This document shows positions 42,062 through 51,264 of a stretch of DNA of 64,000 nucleotides, piece by piece. This DNA is from Priestia megaterium NBRC 15308 = ATCC 14581 (GTDB taxonomy: Bacteria > Bacillota > Bacilli > Bacillales > Bacillaceae_H): positions 496,001-560,000 of the forward strand of contig NZ_CP009920.1 of assembly GCF_000832985.1 (NCBI RefSeq), read 5' to 3'. The notes beneath the pieces were generated by a model. It searched no databases. It had not been told where the DNA came from and was given only the letters and a program-made list of their open reading frames with translations. The first letter of the stretch is position 1. Each line of letters starts with the position of its first letter. The position numbers and the translations under genes were made by a program.

Positions 42062-42878
42062 TAAGCAACTTTTAAAGAAAAGGTTCAATAATCATGCTAA
42101 AACTTATGATGCTTATGCCGATGTACAAAAAAATATGGCAAATCAGTTAATAGATCAATTTTCTACCAATTTCTTTAGACAGGAAATAACGATTCTTGAA
42201 ATTGGCTGCGGTACGGGTTATTTAACACAATTATTGTGCAAAAAATTTCCTAAGGCTGCTATTACAGCAGTTGATTTGTCATCAGGAATGATTGAGTTAG
42301 CAAAGAAAAAAGTAACGGAAGATCGAGTTTCATTCATATGCGGAGATATCGAGGAACTAAGTATAGAAAGGCAGTATGACCTTATTATTTCGAATGCAAC
42401 ATTTCAGTGGTTTAATAGTCTCCATACGACAATCAAAAAATTGTATAAACAACTTAAGCCTGCAGGCAGCCTGCTATTTTCAACCTTTGGTAATGGTACA
42501 TTTCAAGAGCTTCATTCATGCTACAGTCATGCGAAACAAAAGCTTGGTCTTTTCAGTAACAGTTCACCTGGTCAATCGTTTTTTTCTCTTGAAGAGTTGT
42601 CTCAAATTTGTGAACAAGCATTAGTTCCATTGAGAGAGCATCCATTTAAACTATCAAAAATGGAGAAACTAGAGGTTCAATACTTTCCGACCGTTCAGGC
42701 ATTTTTTACATCAATAAAAAAAATTGGAGCAAGTAACAGTAACGAGGAAAACTACTGTCAGCGTCCTTCATTTTTTCGTCAGTTAATCAATTTATATGAA
42801 AATAATCATCGTGACGAAAATGGCGTAAAAGTAACCTATCATTGCTTAATGTTTAATATTACAAAAACGAACCAATAG
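42054..42878 (+). CDS. bioC: Malonyl-ACP O-methyltransferase
   Basis: 274 residues. SAM-binding motif ITILEIGCGTGYLTQL (45-60), acidic AVDLSSGMIELA, and IISNATFQWF, the BioC-specific segment. Methylates malonyl-ACP so that fatty-acid enzymes can build the pimeloyl chain; BioH then releases it. Overlaps bioH by eight nt. The remaining biotin genes are not in this window. Confidence 0.9.
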   Translation: MINKQLLKKRFNNHAKTYDAYADVQKNMANQLIDQFSTNFFRQEITILEIGCGTGYLTQLLCKKFPKAAITAVDLSSGMIELAKKKVTEDRVSFICGDIEELSIERQYDLIISNATFQWFNSLHTTIKKLYKQLKPAGSLLFSTFGNGTFQELHSCYSHAKQKLGLFSNSSPGQSFFSLEELSQICEQALVPLREHPFKLSKMEKLEVQYFPTVQAFFTSIKKIGASNSNEENYCQRPSFFRQLINLYENNHRDENGVKVTYHCLMFNITKTNQ

Positions 42879-42925
42879 CCAATCCAGCCCTGGTTACTCT
42901 CTAGAAGTGATGAATTTCCACCCGT

Positions 42926-42964
42926 AAAAAAGGGTACTCTTCTATTTAGAAAAGTACCCTTAAA
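42926..42964. terminator. Intrinsic terminator between bio and PTS units
   Basis: AAGGGTACT / AGTACCCTT stem, between convergent genes; usable from both sides. Confidence 0.75.
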
Positions 42965-42986
42965 TAATCAATTAGATTTAATTAAC

Positions 42987-44939
42987 TTACTGTTTTTTAG
43001 AAACTAACTCAATAATATTTGTTATACCTTGCTCATTGTACCCTGTTTTTAATAACTGTATTTGATTATGTTCAGATAAATTTGTAAAAATGATTGGTGT
43101 AACAAGTGATTTAGCACTTTGTTTAATGTAGTTTAGGTCTATTTTTAAAAGCGGGGTTCCTTGTTTAACCTTTTCTCCCTCTTTAATTAGACATGTAAAT
43201 CCTTTCCCATTTAAGTTCACTGTTTCTAACCCTACGTGAATTAATAACTCTAGACCTTGATCTGTTTTTAGACCTATGGCATGTTTTGTAGGAAAGATGC
43301 TAACAACCTCCCCATTGATAGGAGAAACAAGAGTATTATTAGTTGGTTCGATGGCAAAACCGTCTCCCATCATCTTTGAAGAAAAAACGGCATCAGGAAC
43401 TTCTTCTAGAGGCACAATATATCCGTCAAACGGAAGGTTGAATGCGCTTCCTAAAGTTGTATCGTTCATTTCTTTTTTCTCACCTGTTGCAGCAACTTCA
43501 GTTTTTGTCTTCGCTTCAGGTACTTCTTTGTTATTAGAGCCTTCTGTAATAGCCTCTTTTGGTATGCCAAATAAATATGTGCAGATGAACCCTCCAGCAT
43601 ATCCTGCAAGTAAGCCGATGATATATTTCAGCCATAAACCATGAGCAATTAATGGAATTAAAGCTAGGCCAGATGGACCGATAGCAATGGAACCAACATT
43701 TCCGAACATTCCAATTACAGCTCCTCCAATTCCTCCACCGATACAAGCAGTAATGAACGGGCGTCCTAATGGAAGAATAACTCCATAAATAAGTGGTTCT
43801 CCAATACCTAATATTCCGACAGGAAGAGCCCCTTTAATAATGGTAACAAGTGATTTATTTTTACGACAACGAACCCAAAGTGCTAAAGTTGCACCTACTT
43901 GTCCAGCACCAGACATTGCAAGAATCGGAAGCAAGATGGTCATACCGGCTGTGTTAATCATTTCAATATGAATAGGGATTAATACTTGATGCAGACCTAG
44001 CATCACCAATGGTAAAAATGCTACTCCTAGTACAAAACCTGCAAAAACCCCTCCACGTTCAAGTGTCCAATCTATTCCACCAATTAAATTACTAGAAATG
44101 AGACCTGCAAAAGGCATAATAAAGAAAATCGTTAACAATCCGACAATCAGAAGAGCAATTGTTGGCGTTACAATAATATCGATTGCATCGGGAATAAACC
44201 TACGTAAGAATTTTTCTAAAAATGAGAGTAACCATACAGCAATCAAAACCCCAATAACCCCGCCTTGCCCAGCAGTTAGAGGCTGATCAGTAAAGATATT
44301 CATAATAGGAAATTCTTCTGTAACTCCCGTTAAAAGGGTGATACCCCCGATAACTCCACCTAGGGCTGGAGTAGCTCCAAACTCTTTTGCTGCGTTAATA
44401 CCTACATAAATAACTAAATAGCTGAAGATTGCATTTTTAATTACATTAAGAATCGTCACGTATTGTTGCCAAGTATCTTTATCAAGATCTCCCGCGGTTA
44501 TGCTATTGGCTAAAATAGAGGCAATACCAGCTATTAAACCTGCACCTACGAATGCTGGGATTAAAGGTATGAAAATGCTTCCAACTTTTCGTAAAAAATT
44601 TTTGAATGGCGTATTGTTTTTCTTTTTTAGCTCAGACTTCATATCTGTACCTTTTGAAGTCAAATCTTCAGATGAAGGAGCTGCAGAATCTTCTTGAAGT
44701 ACAATACCAAATTGTTCAGCAACTTTCGTAACTACTCCTGGTCCTAGGATAATTTGATACGTATCATCATTGACAACTCCTACCACTCCTTTCACTTGTT
44801 TTATACTTGCTTCATCGATTCTATTATGATCCACTGGAGTGACACGGAGTCTTGTCATACAGTGTGTATAATTCGCTATATTAGAACTGCCTCCAAGAGC
44901 TTGAAGCAGTTCTTTAGCTGTTTGATGATGTTTACTCAT
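42987..44939 (-). CDS. murP: PTS EIIBCA permease, probably for N-acetylmuramic acid
   Basis: Membrane sugar transporter that phosphorylates its substrate during uptake. Start taken at ATG 44939 (a second ATG at 44951 abuts the AAGGGAG and leaves no spacing). Domains in order: EIIB at 1-90 with phospho-Cys27 in NYTHCMTRLRV, EIIC at about 110-460, EIIA at about 510-645 with phospho-His in LLIHVGLETVNL. B. subtilis MurP lacks a fused EIIA; here all three are joined. Next to murQ, so MurNAc is the likely substrate; a beta-glucoside is the alternative. Confidence 0.87.
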   Translation of the reverse strand: MSKHHQTAKELLQALGGSSNIANYTHCMTRLRVTPVDHNRIDEASIKQVKGVVGVVNDDTYQIILGPGVVTKVAEQFGIVLQEDSAAPSSEDLTSKGTDMKSELKKKNNTPFKNFLRKVGSIFIPLIPAFVGAGLIAGIASILANSITAGDLDKDTWQQYVTILNVIKNAIFSYLVIYVGINAAKEFGATPALGGVIGGITLLTGVTEEFPIMNIFTDQPLTAGQGGVIGVLIAVWLLSFLEKFLRRFIPDAIDIIVTPTIALLIVGLLTIFFIMPFAGLISSNLIGGIDWTLERGGVFAGFVLGVAFLPLVMLGLHQVLIPIHIEMINTAGMTILLPILAMSGAGQVGATLALWVRCRKNKSLVTIIKGALPVGILGIGEPLIYGVILPLGRPFITACIGGGIGGAVIGMFGNVGSIAIGPSGLALIPLIAHGLWLKYIIGLLAGYAGGFICTYLFGIPKEAITEGSNNKEVPEAKTKTEVAATGEKKEMNDTTLGSAFNLPFDGYIVPLEEVPDAVFSSKMMGDGFAIEPTNNTLVSPINGEVVSIFPTKHAIGLKTDQGLELLIHVGLETVNLNGKGFTCLIKEGEKVKQGTPLLKIDLNYIKQSAKSLVTPIIFTNLSEHNQIQLLKTGYNEQGITNIIELVSKKQ

Positions 44940-44971
44940 AGTTGTTTCCATCTCCCTTATAGTTTCGCTAC

Positions 44972-45862
44972 TTAATTCACGATCGCTTGACGGATAAATC
45001 CTTGTGTTTGTTCTAAGCGATGTAAAGATTCCTCATATGAAAGGCCTGTCAAAATCATGACTATAGCAAGCTTAGAATTACAATTTGCTTTTGCTAAGTA
45101 CTCTTCTGCCGTATCATACGTGCATGAAGTTGCTTCCATCACAATTCGTTTTGCGCGTTCTACGAGCTTTTCATTCGTCAGCTGAACGTCTACCATTAGA
45201 TTTCCATACACTTTTCCGATACCTACCATGGAAGCTGTCGAAAGCATGTTACAAACCAATTTTTGTGCTGTTCCAGCTTTTAAACGAGTCGAACCTGTTA
45301 ATACTTCAGGACCATTTATTACTTCAATTGCAATGTTTGCTACCTTTCCAATATCAGAACCTTTATTGCAACTAACAGCTACTGTCTGAGCTTCAATTGA
45401 GTTCGCATATTCTAATGCTCCAATGACATAAGGTGTACGACCACTTGCTGCAATCCCCACAACGATGTCCGCCTTAGTAAGTCGAATGTTTTGTAAGTCT
45501 TCCATGCCTAACTCTTTACTATCTTCTGCTCCTTCTACTGCTTTAATAAAGGCTTTTTCTCCGCCGGCAATTAAACCTATTACTTCATCTGGACTTGTAC
45601 CAAATGTAGGCGGACACTCAACAGCATCAAGCAAGCCGATGCGTCCACTGGTTCCTGCACCTATATAAATAAGGCGCCCCCCTTGTTTCTTAGCTTCTAT
45701 AATAGCTTCTACAGCTTTTGCAATAGAAGGAAGTTCTTTTTTTATCGCACTCGCAACTTTTTCATCTTCTTCATTCATGGTTGTAAGAAAATCAAAAATG
45801 GACATTTCATCCAGATTCATTGTTTTTTCATTACGAGTCTCAGTAGTTAAATGTTCAAGCAT
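44972..45862 (-). CDS. murQ: N-acetylmuramic acid 6-phosphate etherase
   Basis: Cleaves the lactyl ether of MurNAc 6-phosphate, giving GlcNAc 6-phosphate and lactate; part of cell-wall recycling. 296 residues, SIS fold, with IYIGAGTSGRIGLLDAVECPPTFG (about 66-89) and the active-site Glu in that segment, then GSTRLKAGTAQKLVCNML. First gene before the PTS permease, 32 nt apart. ATG behind AGGATG. Confidence 0.95.
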   Translation of the reverse strand: MLEHLTTETRNEKTMNLDEMSIFDFLTTMNEEDEKVASAIKKELPSIAKAVEAIIEAKKQGGRLIYIGAGTSGRIGLLDAVECPPTFGTSPDEVIGLIAGGEKAFIKAVEGAEDSKELGMEDLQNIRLTKADIVVGIAASGRTPYVIGALEYANSIEAQTVAVSCNKGSDIGKVANIAIEVINGPEVLTGSTRLKAGTAQKLVCNMLSTASMVGIGKVYGNLMVDVQLTNEKLVERAKRIVMEATSCTYDTAEEYLAKANCNSKLAIVMILTGLSYEESLHRLEQTQGFIRQAIVN

Positions 45863-45890
45863 TTCTTATCATCCTATCTTTGTTTTTGTT

Positions 45891-45904
45891 TGAAATCGTT
45901 CTCA
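45891..45904. promoter_or_regulatory. cre site upstream of murQ
   Basis: TGAAATCGTTCTCA fits the catabolite-responsive element pattern TGNAANCGNTNNCA at every fixed position; CcpA would bind here 28 nt before murQ. Confidence 0.65.
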
Positions 45905-45921
45905 AGTACAGAATAACGTGT

Positions 45922-45971
45922 TTGAAATTTAATTTCAACAATTATTTTAAAATGTTAAAATTTAATTTCAA
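45922..45971. promoter_or_regulatory. Two palindromic operators upstream of murQ
   Basis: TTGAAATTTAATTTCAA (45922-45938, perfect 17-bp palindrome) and the same with one change (45955-45971), centres 33 bp apart. RpiR-type MurR regulators bind such sites at mur operons; no murR gene is in the window. Confidence 0.65.
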
Positions 45972-46309
45972 AAACTATAGTAATATGTGACTTTTAACAA
46001 ACATCATATGACTAAATCTTAGTAAATAAGACAACTTTCGCTGTATAAAGATCAAGCATTTCTTATACCAATACTGACTCCTTGCCTACTGTAGGAAGGA
46101 TTCTTTTTTACATACGTTCCTAAATAGGCCATTATGGTAACTAAAGATGTATACGATACATCGCTTAAAAACAGAAAAACCACTGACCTCAATCAGTGGT
46201 TTTTCTGTTTATTAAAAAGTAGTCAAATAATGCTTCATCCATCTTGAGTAGTTATCCAAAAATCATATGATAAGTAATTTTATTATTAGTATATATGCAT
46301 TAATACTGG
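45972..46309. terminator. Intergenic region with terminators
   Basis: A long hairpin at 46169-46210 (18-bp stem AAACAGAAAAACCACTGA with its complement) closes the TrmB gene on the minus strand; a bulged hairpin with T-run at 46076-46110 points along the plus strand with no gene before it. Confidence 0.65.
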
Positions 46310-47152
46310 CTATTTAATCAAACCTAATTTTGCTGCTACGCTATAACCTGATGAGTTAAATTTAAATCGATTACGAAGTTCAATAAGGTTCGGTCCAAAG
46401 CTTGACTCTAAGATCTCTCGATGTTTTTTCATCATTTCATAGATATACAAGTCGTGAATGATTACTTCTGTAATTGGCATAACTAATCCTGGATGCATCG
46501 TCCAGGCAGCACGGCTGTCCTTACCAAGTGATAGTATACCTGCAACTACCTCTCGATCATCAGCGCTTAGAACAATCCATCGTCCCCCATATTCATTGGT
46601 TATTTCTTCGCTTGCATCATGCTGATGAACCTGCGCAAAATCAAATACTAAATCTCCATAAGACACAATTAAAATTTCTACGCCTCTTTTGGCTGCTGCT
46701 TGTAATTCTTCTTTTAATTCCTGGGCATCTTCTGACCATATTTCCAATAGAATACGCCCTGTAGCTTCTTTTATAGCTTCCTTTGTGCGATTTAATATAG
46801 GCTCATACCCTGTAATGTTCCAAATATTTTCTCTGTTTAAAGATACATAAGAATAATTTTCGAGAGCTTCCTCAGCTACTTCCAACGAGGATTCAGCTTT
46901 ACGTTTTTTCAAGTTGATTAATTCATTAGGAGGTAACGGTGTGTACAGAGCAGGATTTTCATGACTGACCATGATTTCTCCTCGATCTACTAGTCCTCCC
47001 AATACTTCATAAATTTTAGATCTGGGCACTCCAGAATTTAATGAAATAGCATACCCTGAAAGAGGAGATTTTTCTAGTAAAGCTAAATATGCTTTTGCCT
47101 CATATTCAGTAAAATTAACATCTTTCAAAATTTTTATTATATCTAGTGTCAT
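46310..47152 (-). CDS. TrmB family transcriptional regulator
   Basis: 280 residues from ATG 47152 behind AAGGAGG. N-terminal TrmB winged helix (LKDVNFTEYEAKAYLALLEKSPLSGYAISLNSGVPRSKIYEVLGGLVDRGEI, about 6-57) and an effector/PLD-like domain from about 110. Divergent from the EamA exporter at 47310, its likely target. Effector unknown. Confidence 0.88.
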   Translation of the reverse strand: MTLDIIKILKDVNFTEYEAKAYLALLEKSPLSGYAISLNSGVPRSKIYEVLGGLVDRGEIMVSHENPALYTPLPPNELINLKKRKAESSLEVAEEALENYSYVSLNRENIWNITGYEPILNRTKEAIKEATGRILLEIWSEDAQELKEELQAAAKRGVEILIVSYGDLVFDFAQVHQHDASEEITNEYGGRWIVLSADDREVVAGILSLGKDSRAAWTMHPGLVMPITEVIIHDLYIYEMMKKHREILESSFGPNLIELRNRFKFNSSGYSVAAKLGLIK

Positions 47153-47309
47153 GATTGGTCCTCCTTGATAATACCGGGATAGAGTCAATAATTTCAAACT
47201 AAGTATACCATTAGTGCCCTTGACAGTTGGGTTTAAAAATTATAATTTAATTTTAGTTGCTACAAAAGTAGCTACCTAATAGTTTCTAATACTGCTTGGA
47301 GGTGTACTA

Positions 47310-48257
47310 ATGGATACAATGATAGCGAAACAACAAGAAAGCTTAAAAATAAGAAAGGTTAGAAGAGGAAATGGTTTATACATAAGTGCTTCCGTAATAG
47401 CCGTCCTTTTATGGAGTACATCGTTTGTGGGGACAAAAATAGCCTATACCTCTTTTCCACCCCTTACATTAGGAGCAGCTCGTTTTGTTATAGCTGCTGT
47501 TATTTTAGGACTTATTCTCTTAATCAGGAAAGATAAAACAAAGCCTTCATTCAAGGATATAGGATTAATGTCTATAAGCGGTGTACTAGGCACTACCCTT
47601 TATTTTTCTCTGGAGAACATAGGAGTTGAACTAACAACAGCATCCAATGCCGCTATTATTGTAGCGTCGTATCCTGCTATAACGGTTTTAATGGAATTTC
47701 TCTTTTTTAGAAAAAAGACATCATGGGTAAAGGCCATAGGGATTGGAGTAGCGATGATAGGTGTATATCAAATATCCTATAGTCCTGAAACTCAGACAGA
47801 TGATAAACAATTAATTGGTAATATTATATTAATTGCGGCAGGTTTTATTTTTGCTCTCTATAATTTCACAACTCGTAAAGTTGTCAAAAAATATTCCATG
47901 ATTACGATCTCTTTTTATCAAACTTTGGCGGGAGCTATTACCTTTATTCCATTAGCCTTTATAGAGAAGTCAAGTTGGCAAACACCAGATATAAGATCAT
48001 TTCTAACCTTATTGTACCTAGGCGTTTTCTGCTCGGTTATCGCTTTTTTATTATATAATTTTGGATTACGCAAATTATCTTCTAGTTCTGCGATGACGTT
48101 AATGAATCTTGTTCCTATTTTCGGTGTGTTATTTTCTGTTCTGCTTCTTAATGAAGTGGTAGGCATAAACCAATTTATTGGTGGAATCATTGTCCTTTTA
48201 GGTGTAGTTTTGAGTATGAGAGAACCGAGTAAAAAGCATGTTTTAGAAAACAAGTAA
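47310..48257 (+). CDS. EamA/DMT family transporter
   Basis: 315 residues, ten hydrophobic helices in two EamA repeats (about 28-155 and 165-305). WSTSFVGTKIAYTSFPPLTLGAARF in the first and FTTRKVVKKYSMITISFYQTLAGAI in the second are typical. Exports or imports a small metabolite; substrate unknown. Paired with the divergent TrmB regulator. Confidence 0.9.
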   Translation: MDTMIAKQQESLKIRKVRRGNGLYISASVIAVLLWSTSFVGTKIAYTSFPPLTLGAARFVIAAVILGLILLIRKDKTKPSFKDIGLMSISGVLGTTLYFSLENIGVELTTASNAAIIVASYPAITVLMEFLFFRKKTSWVKAIGIGVAMIGVYQISYSPETQTDDKQLIGNIILIAAGFIFALYNFTTRKVVKKYSMITISFYQTLAGAITFIPLAFIEKSSWQTPDIRSFLTLLYLGVFCSVIAFLLYNFGLRKLSSSSAMTLMNLVPIFGVLFSVLLLNEVVGINQFIGGIIVLLGVVLSMREPSKKHVLENK

Positions 48258-48336
48258 AAAATATGCACTATGTACACAAAAGATTCCTGATTAAGCACCA
48301 GAAGCTTTTCTTTATATATATAAGTTATCAATAGCT

Positions 48337-48437
48337 TGCACAAACTAAAAAAGACGCTATGATAGAGTCAATTACGACTACAATTCAATGAATGGGAGAA
48401 GACCACCTCTTTTGACTGGTAAGAGGTGGTCTTTTTC
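48337..48437 (+). ncRNA. Candidate short RNA (promoter plus terminator)
   Basis: TTGCAC (48337-48342), a 16-bp spacer and TATGAT (48359-48364) form a good promoter; a perfect terminator (AGACCACCTCTT / AAGAGGTGGTCT, TTTTT) ends at 48437. Transcript would be about 65 nt with no ORF. Confidence 0.4.
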
Positions 48438-48906
48438 TATTTTTAAACTGTATATAATATATAGATTTAGTTAGGGTACTCACACTTATACGAAATAAGC
48501 CAACAAATACACTTAACATGAATAAAGTATGAAAACTTGATCAAACTATGGAATAAATGGAGAGATGTTCATTCTCAATTTCTCATTATGTAGTATAAGC
48601 AACCTATAAAAAGAGCTTCCCTTCGGCAGACCGGGGAAGTTTTTCTCTTTATATGATATATTTCATACATTTTTAGTCATCACCATTCACGTTACTAGAA
48701 TTCTTATTAGCAAGAATACAGGACTTTTTTATAGTGAACGTAGTTTCTTCATAATAAATAATAAAAATTTTGTTGATCTCAAACGGTCGAGAATCAACAA
48801 GGGACTATATTGAATTAACTGTAAGATAGTAAAGGATTATATCTTTTGTAAATTAGATTAGACTTAACTAAAAAGTACTCATCAACTGATTTTGGAGTGA
48901 AAAATA
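48438..48906. terminator. Intergenic region with one more hairpin
   Basis: Hairpin at 48611-48645 (AGCTTCCC / GGGGAAGTTTTT). No coding sequence found. Upstream of the hydrolase at 48907 lies TGGAGTG. Confidence 0.45.
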
Positions 48907-49680
48907 ATGGCTTTTATTGAAACAAACACTAATCACTATTTGTATTATGAAGAGTATGGACAAGGCACCCCTGTCATCTTTATTCATCCCCCTGGACTTG
49001 GCTATAAAGTATTCCAATATCAACACGAGTTATCCAAACATATGAGAGTCATCTTTCCAGATTTAAGTGGTCATGGAAGAAGCTCAAAACCTAAACAGCC
49101 TGTATCAATTTCTTTTTATGCAAACGAGTTAGTACGTTTTATGGATTCGCTGCATCTAGACAAGGTGATTATATGTGGTTACTCTGCTGGTTGTCTAATT
49201 GCTCAAGAGCTAGCTATTCATTATCGCCATCGAATTGAATTATTAATACTTTCAGGAGCTTATCCTATAGTAAGAGATGTACCTGGACGGCTATTACATA
49301 AAACAGGAATGTATATGGTAAAAGAACATCCGAATATACTAACAACAAGCCTTGCTATAAGTCATACTCGAGACAAAACATTAAGAAAGAATCTAGTTAG
49401 TTACATGAGGAAATCAGACCAGGAATCCTGGTATCAGTATTATAATCATTCATTACACTATAACTGTGTAGACAAGCTTCATCGCTTAACGATGCCTTTA
49501 TTGTTTATATATGGTGGAAAAAAGGATTGGACTGCTCACTATATGAAAGAGTATAAAAATAAGTGTAAGCATGCTGAATTCTTTGTTTTACCCAATCAAG
49601 GTCACCAACTGCCTACCAAACAGTGGACTCAGTTTAATGAGTTAATTACAGGATTTGTCTTAAATAGATCTCATTTATAA
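48907..49680 (+). CDS. Alpha/beta hydrolase
   Basis: 257 residues. Catalytic Ser93 in CGYSAGCL, Asp207 in YGGKKDWT, His233 in NQGHQLP; oxyanion loop IHPPGLGYKVFQYQ at 26-39 and FPDLSGHGRSSKP at 50-62. Cytoplasmic; substrate unknown. Monocistronic, ATG behind TTGGAGTG, followed by two terminators. Confidence 0.87.
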   Translation: MAFIETNTNHYLYYEEYGQGTPVIFIHPPGLGYKVFQYQHELSKHMRVIFPDLSGHGRSSKPKQPVSISFYANELVRFMDSLHLDKVIICGYSAGCLIAQELAIHYRHRIELLILSGAYPIVRDVPGRLLHKTGMYMVKEHPNILTTSLAISHTRDKTLRKNLVSYMRKSDQESWYQYYNHSLHYNCVDKLHRLTMPLLFIYGGKKDWTAHYMKEYKNKCKHAEFFVLPNQGHQLPTKQWTQFNELITGFVLNRSHL

Positions 49681-49736
49681 AACAAAGCGAAAAGCCCTTT
49701 CTTTAAGTGTTTTTTAACTATTATAAAATACATAAC

Positions 49737-49882
49737 AAACAGAAAAAACTACTGAGCTTAATCAGCGGTTCTTCTGTTTGTTGAAAGGTAGTTATAGTGG
49801 TAATCGTTCGTCTAGAGTAATTTGCTTAAAAGATTATAAATTAGAAAGCCTACTGATACGAAATGAATCAGTAGGCTTTTCC
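49737..49882. terminator. Two terminators in tandem
   Basis: 49737-49778 (AACAGAA...CTGA / TCAG...TTCTGTTT) and 49849-49882 (AAAGCCTACTGAT / ATCAGTAGGCTTTT). The region 49883-50106 up to the next gene shows only the AAAGGAGG ribosome binding site. Confidence 0.75.
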
Positions 49883-50106
49883 TTTAGCGTGTTGTCCACT
49901 TGAAGCAATGGGATTAGAGAATCTCTTTCTACTTTACTCTTATAATCGGAAATGAAAAATGAAATATAACTGTTTTTTATAAAATGTAGTTTGGTTTTGA
50001 TAAAACATTTACCTTAAATGTGCTAGATTTTCTCTTATATATTAATATAAATAAGTTTTCTTTAATATGTATTGGAAAGTGACTATCTTATTAAAGGAGG
50101 AAAACA

Positions 50107-50907
50107 ATGAATAGTAGCTTTACTCAAAATGCAATTTTTGAACATACATTTTGGATGCAAATTTTGAAAGACCATTCCCAATTTATCTTAGATGCCTTGG
50201 CTGAAAAAGAGCAAGAAGAAATCCAGGCGGCTAAAACTTTCATCCAAACTTTTAATAGTTTGTTAGAAGAAGTTAAAGCAGACCATAACAACCTAGAAAG
50301 CATTACAATGAAAGCTAAAGCTCAAACAATAGCACTCAAAGAATTTAAACTTTCCTTATTAAGAAAGCATTTAACAACTGACTTCACGATTCACCTTACA
50401 CCTACTTTTCTAAACCATATGGTCAATGAGCTGGATGAGTATTTATTAATTCTTAGTTACTTAGAACAACAACAAATTCCACCCATCTTTCATGAGCTTC
50501 ACCATCATTTGTTATGGATATTAGATGCTGCGGGACATGCTGGAGCTATTTCCGATAGTCTTGATGCAGTAGAAAAGCAACTAAAACAAAAGAGTATGCA
50601 ATTTTCTACCCATTTTGAACATTTTTATCTGAAGGCTGTAGAATTAACTGGTTATTTAAGAACGAACCTTGAATCCTTTCCAGCATTAAAGAGAATGAAC
50701 AAAGACGTCAAGTTAGAAATAGAGTTATTTCAAGTATTTCTTCATGAGATCGAAGAATTAGAACTATCGAACGAAATGCTTAGTACATTTTCTGCTTTAA
50801 TGGCTGATCATATGATGAGGGAAGAATGCTACTATTTAACTAAGTTAGCACAATCAACCAATACTGCAAAACCACCTTGTGACCCTACGTCATCTCATTA
50901 CAAATAG
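50107..50907 (+). CDS. DUF2935 family helical protein
   Basis: 266 residues, all helical, same family and layout as 37510-38325: first half FEHTFWMQILKDHSQFILDAL, second half FHELHHHLLWILDAAGHAGAI with conserved His/Asp. Ferritin-like metal binding is possible; function unknown. ATG behind AAAGGAGG. Confidence 0.85.
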   Translation: MNSSFTQNAIFEHTFWMQILKDHSQFILDALAEKEQEEIQAAKTFIQTFNSLLEEVKADHNNLESITMKAKAQTIALKEFKLSLLRKHLTTDFTIHLTPTFLNHMVNELDEYLLILSYLEQQQIPPIFHELHHHLLWILDAAGHAGAISDSLDAVEKQLKQKSMQFSTHFEHFYLKAVELTGYLRTNLESFPALKRMNKDVKLEIELFQVFLHEIEELELSNEMLSTFSALMADHMMREECYYLTKLAQSTNTAKPPCDPTSSHYK

Positions 50908-50970
50908 GTGCCAATTTTACCCTTTATATTTGTGAACGATTTAAACGGAGAAATATATCCGATTTTATAA

Positions 50971-51014
50971 GAAAAGCTATCCCTTTGATTATTTTACAAA
51001 AAGGATAGCTTTGA
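50971..51014 (+). terminator. Terminator of the DUF2935 gene
   Basis: AAAGCTATCC / GGATAGCTTT stem with 20-nt loop. Confidence 0.65.
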
Positions 51015-51202
51015 AATGCTTGACGATGGTTTGAGCATCTGCCACGTGCACTTATTAAAAAGTTAGTATGTATTATTATCCTGATTTCTGGAGTACTTTT
51101 ACTGATTAACACACAAAGAAGTGAAAGATATAAAAGAAGAATATAAACCATTAAGAGAGCGATGATTAAAAAGCACCTAAAAAGAATCCTTTGCTGATTA
51201 TA

Positions 51203-51250
51203 AACTGGCTCCCAATTGTTAGACACAGCCTGACAATTGGGAGCCAGTAT
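51203..51250 (-). terminator. Strong terminator of the alcohol dehydrogenase gene
   Basis: 15-bp perfect stem CTGGCTCCCAATTGT / ACAATTGGGAGCCAG with 13-nt loop. The 100-codon minus frame that covers it is not coding. Confidence 0.8.
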
Positions 51251-51264
51251 TTAATCTTTATCTT

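Noticed and set aside
50924-51226. 100-codon minus-strand frame
   Set aside because: It covers two terminators (50971-51014 and the arm at 51203); hydrophobic run arises from AT-rich DNA.
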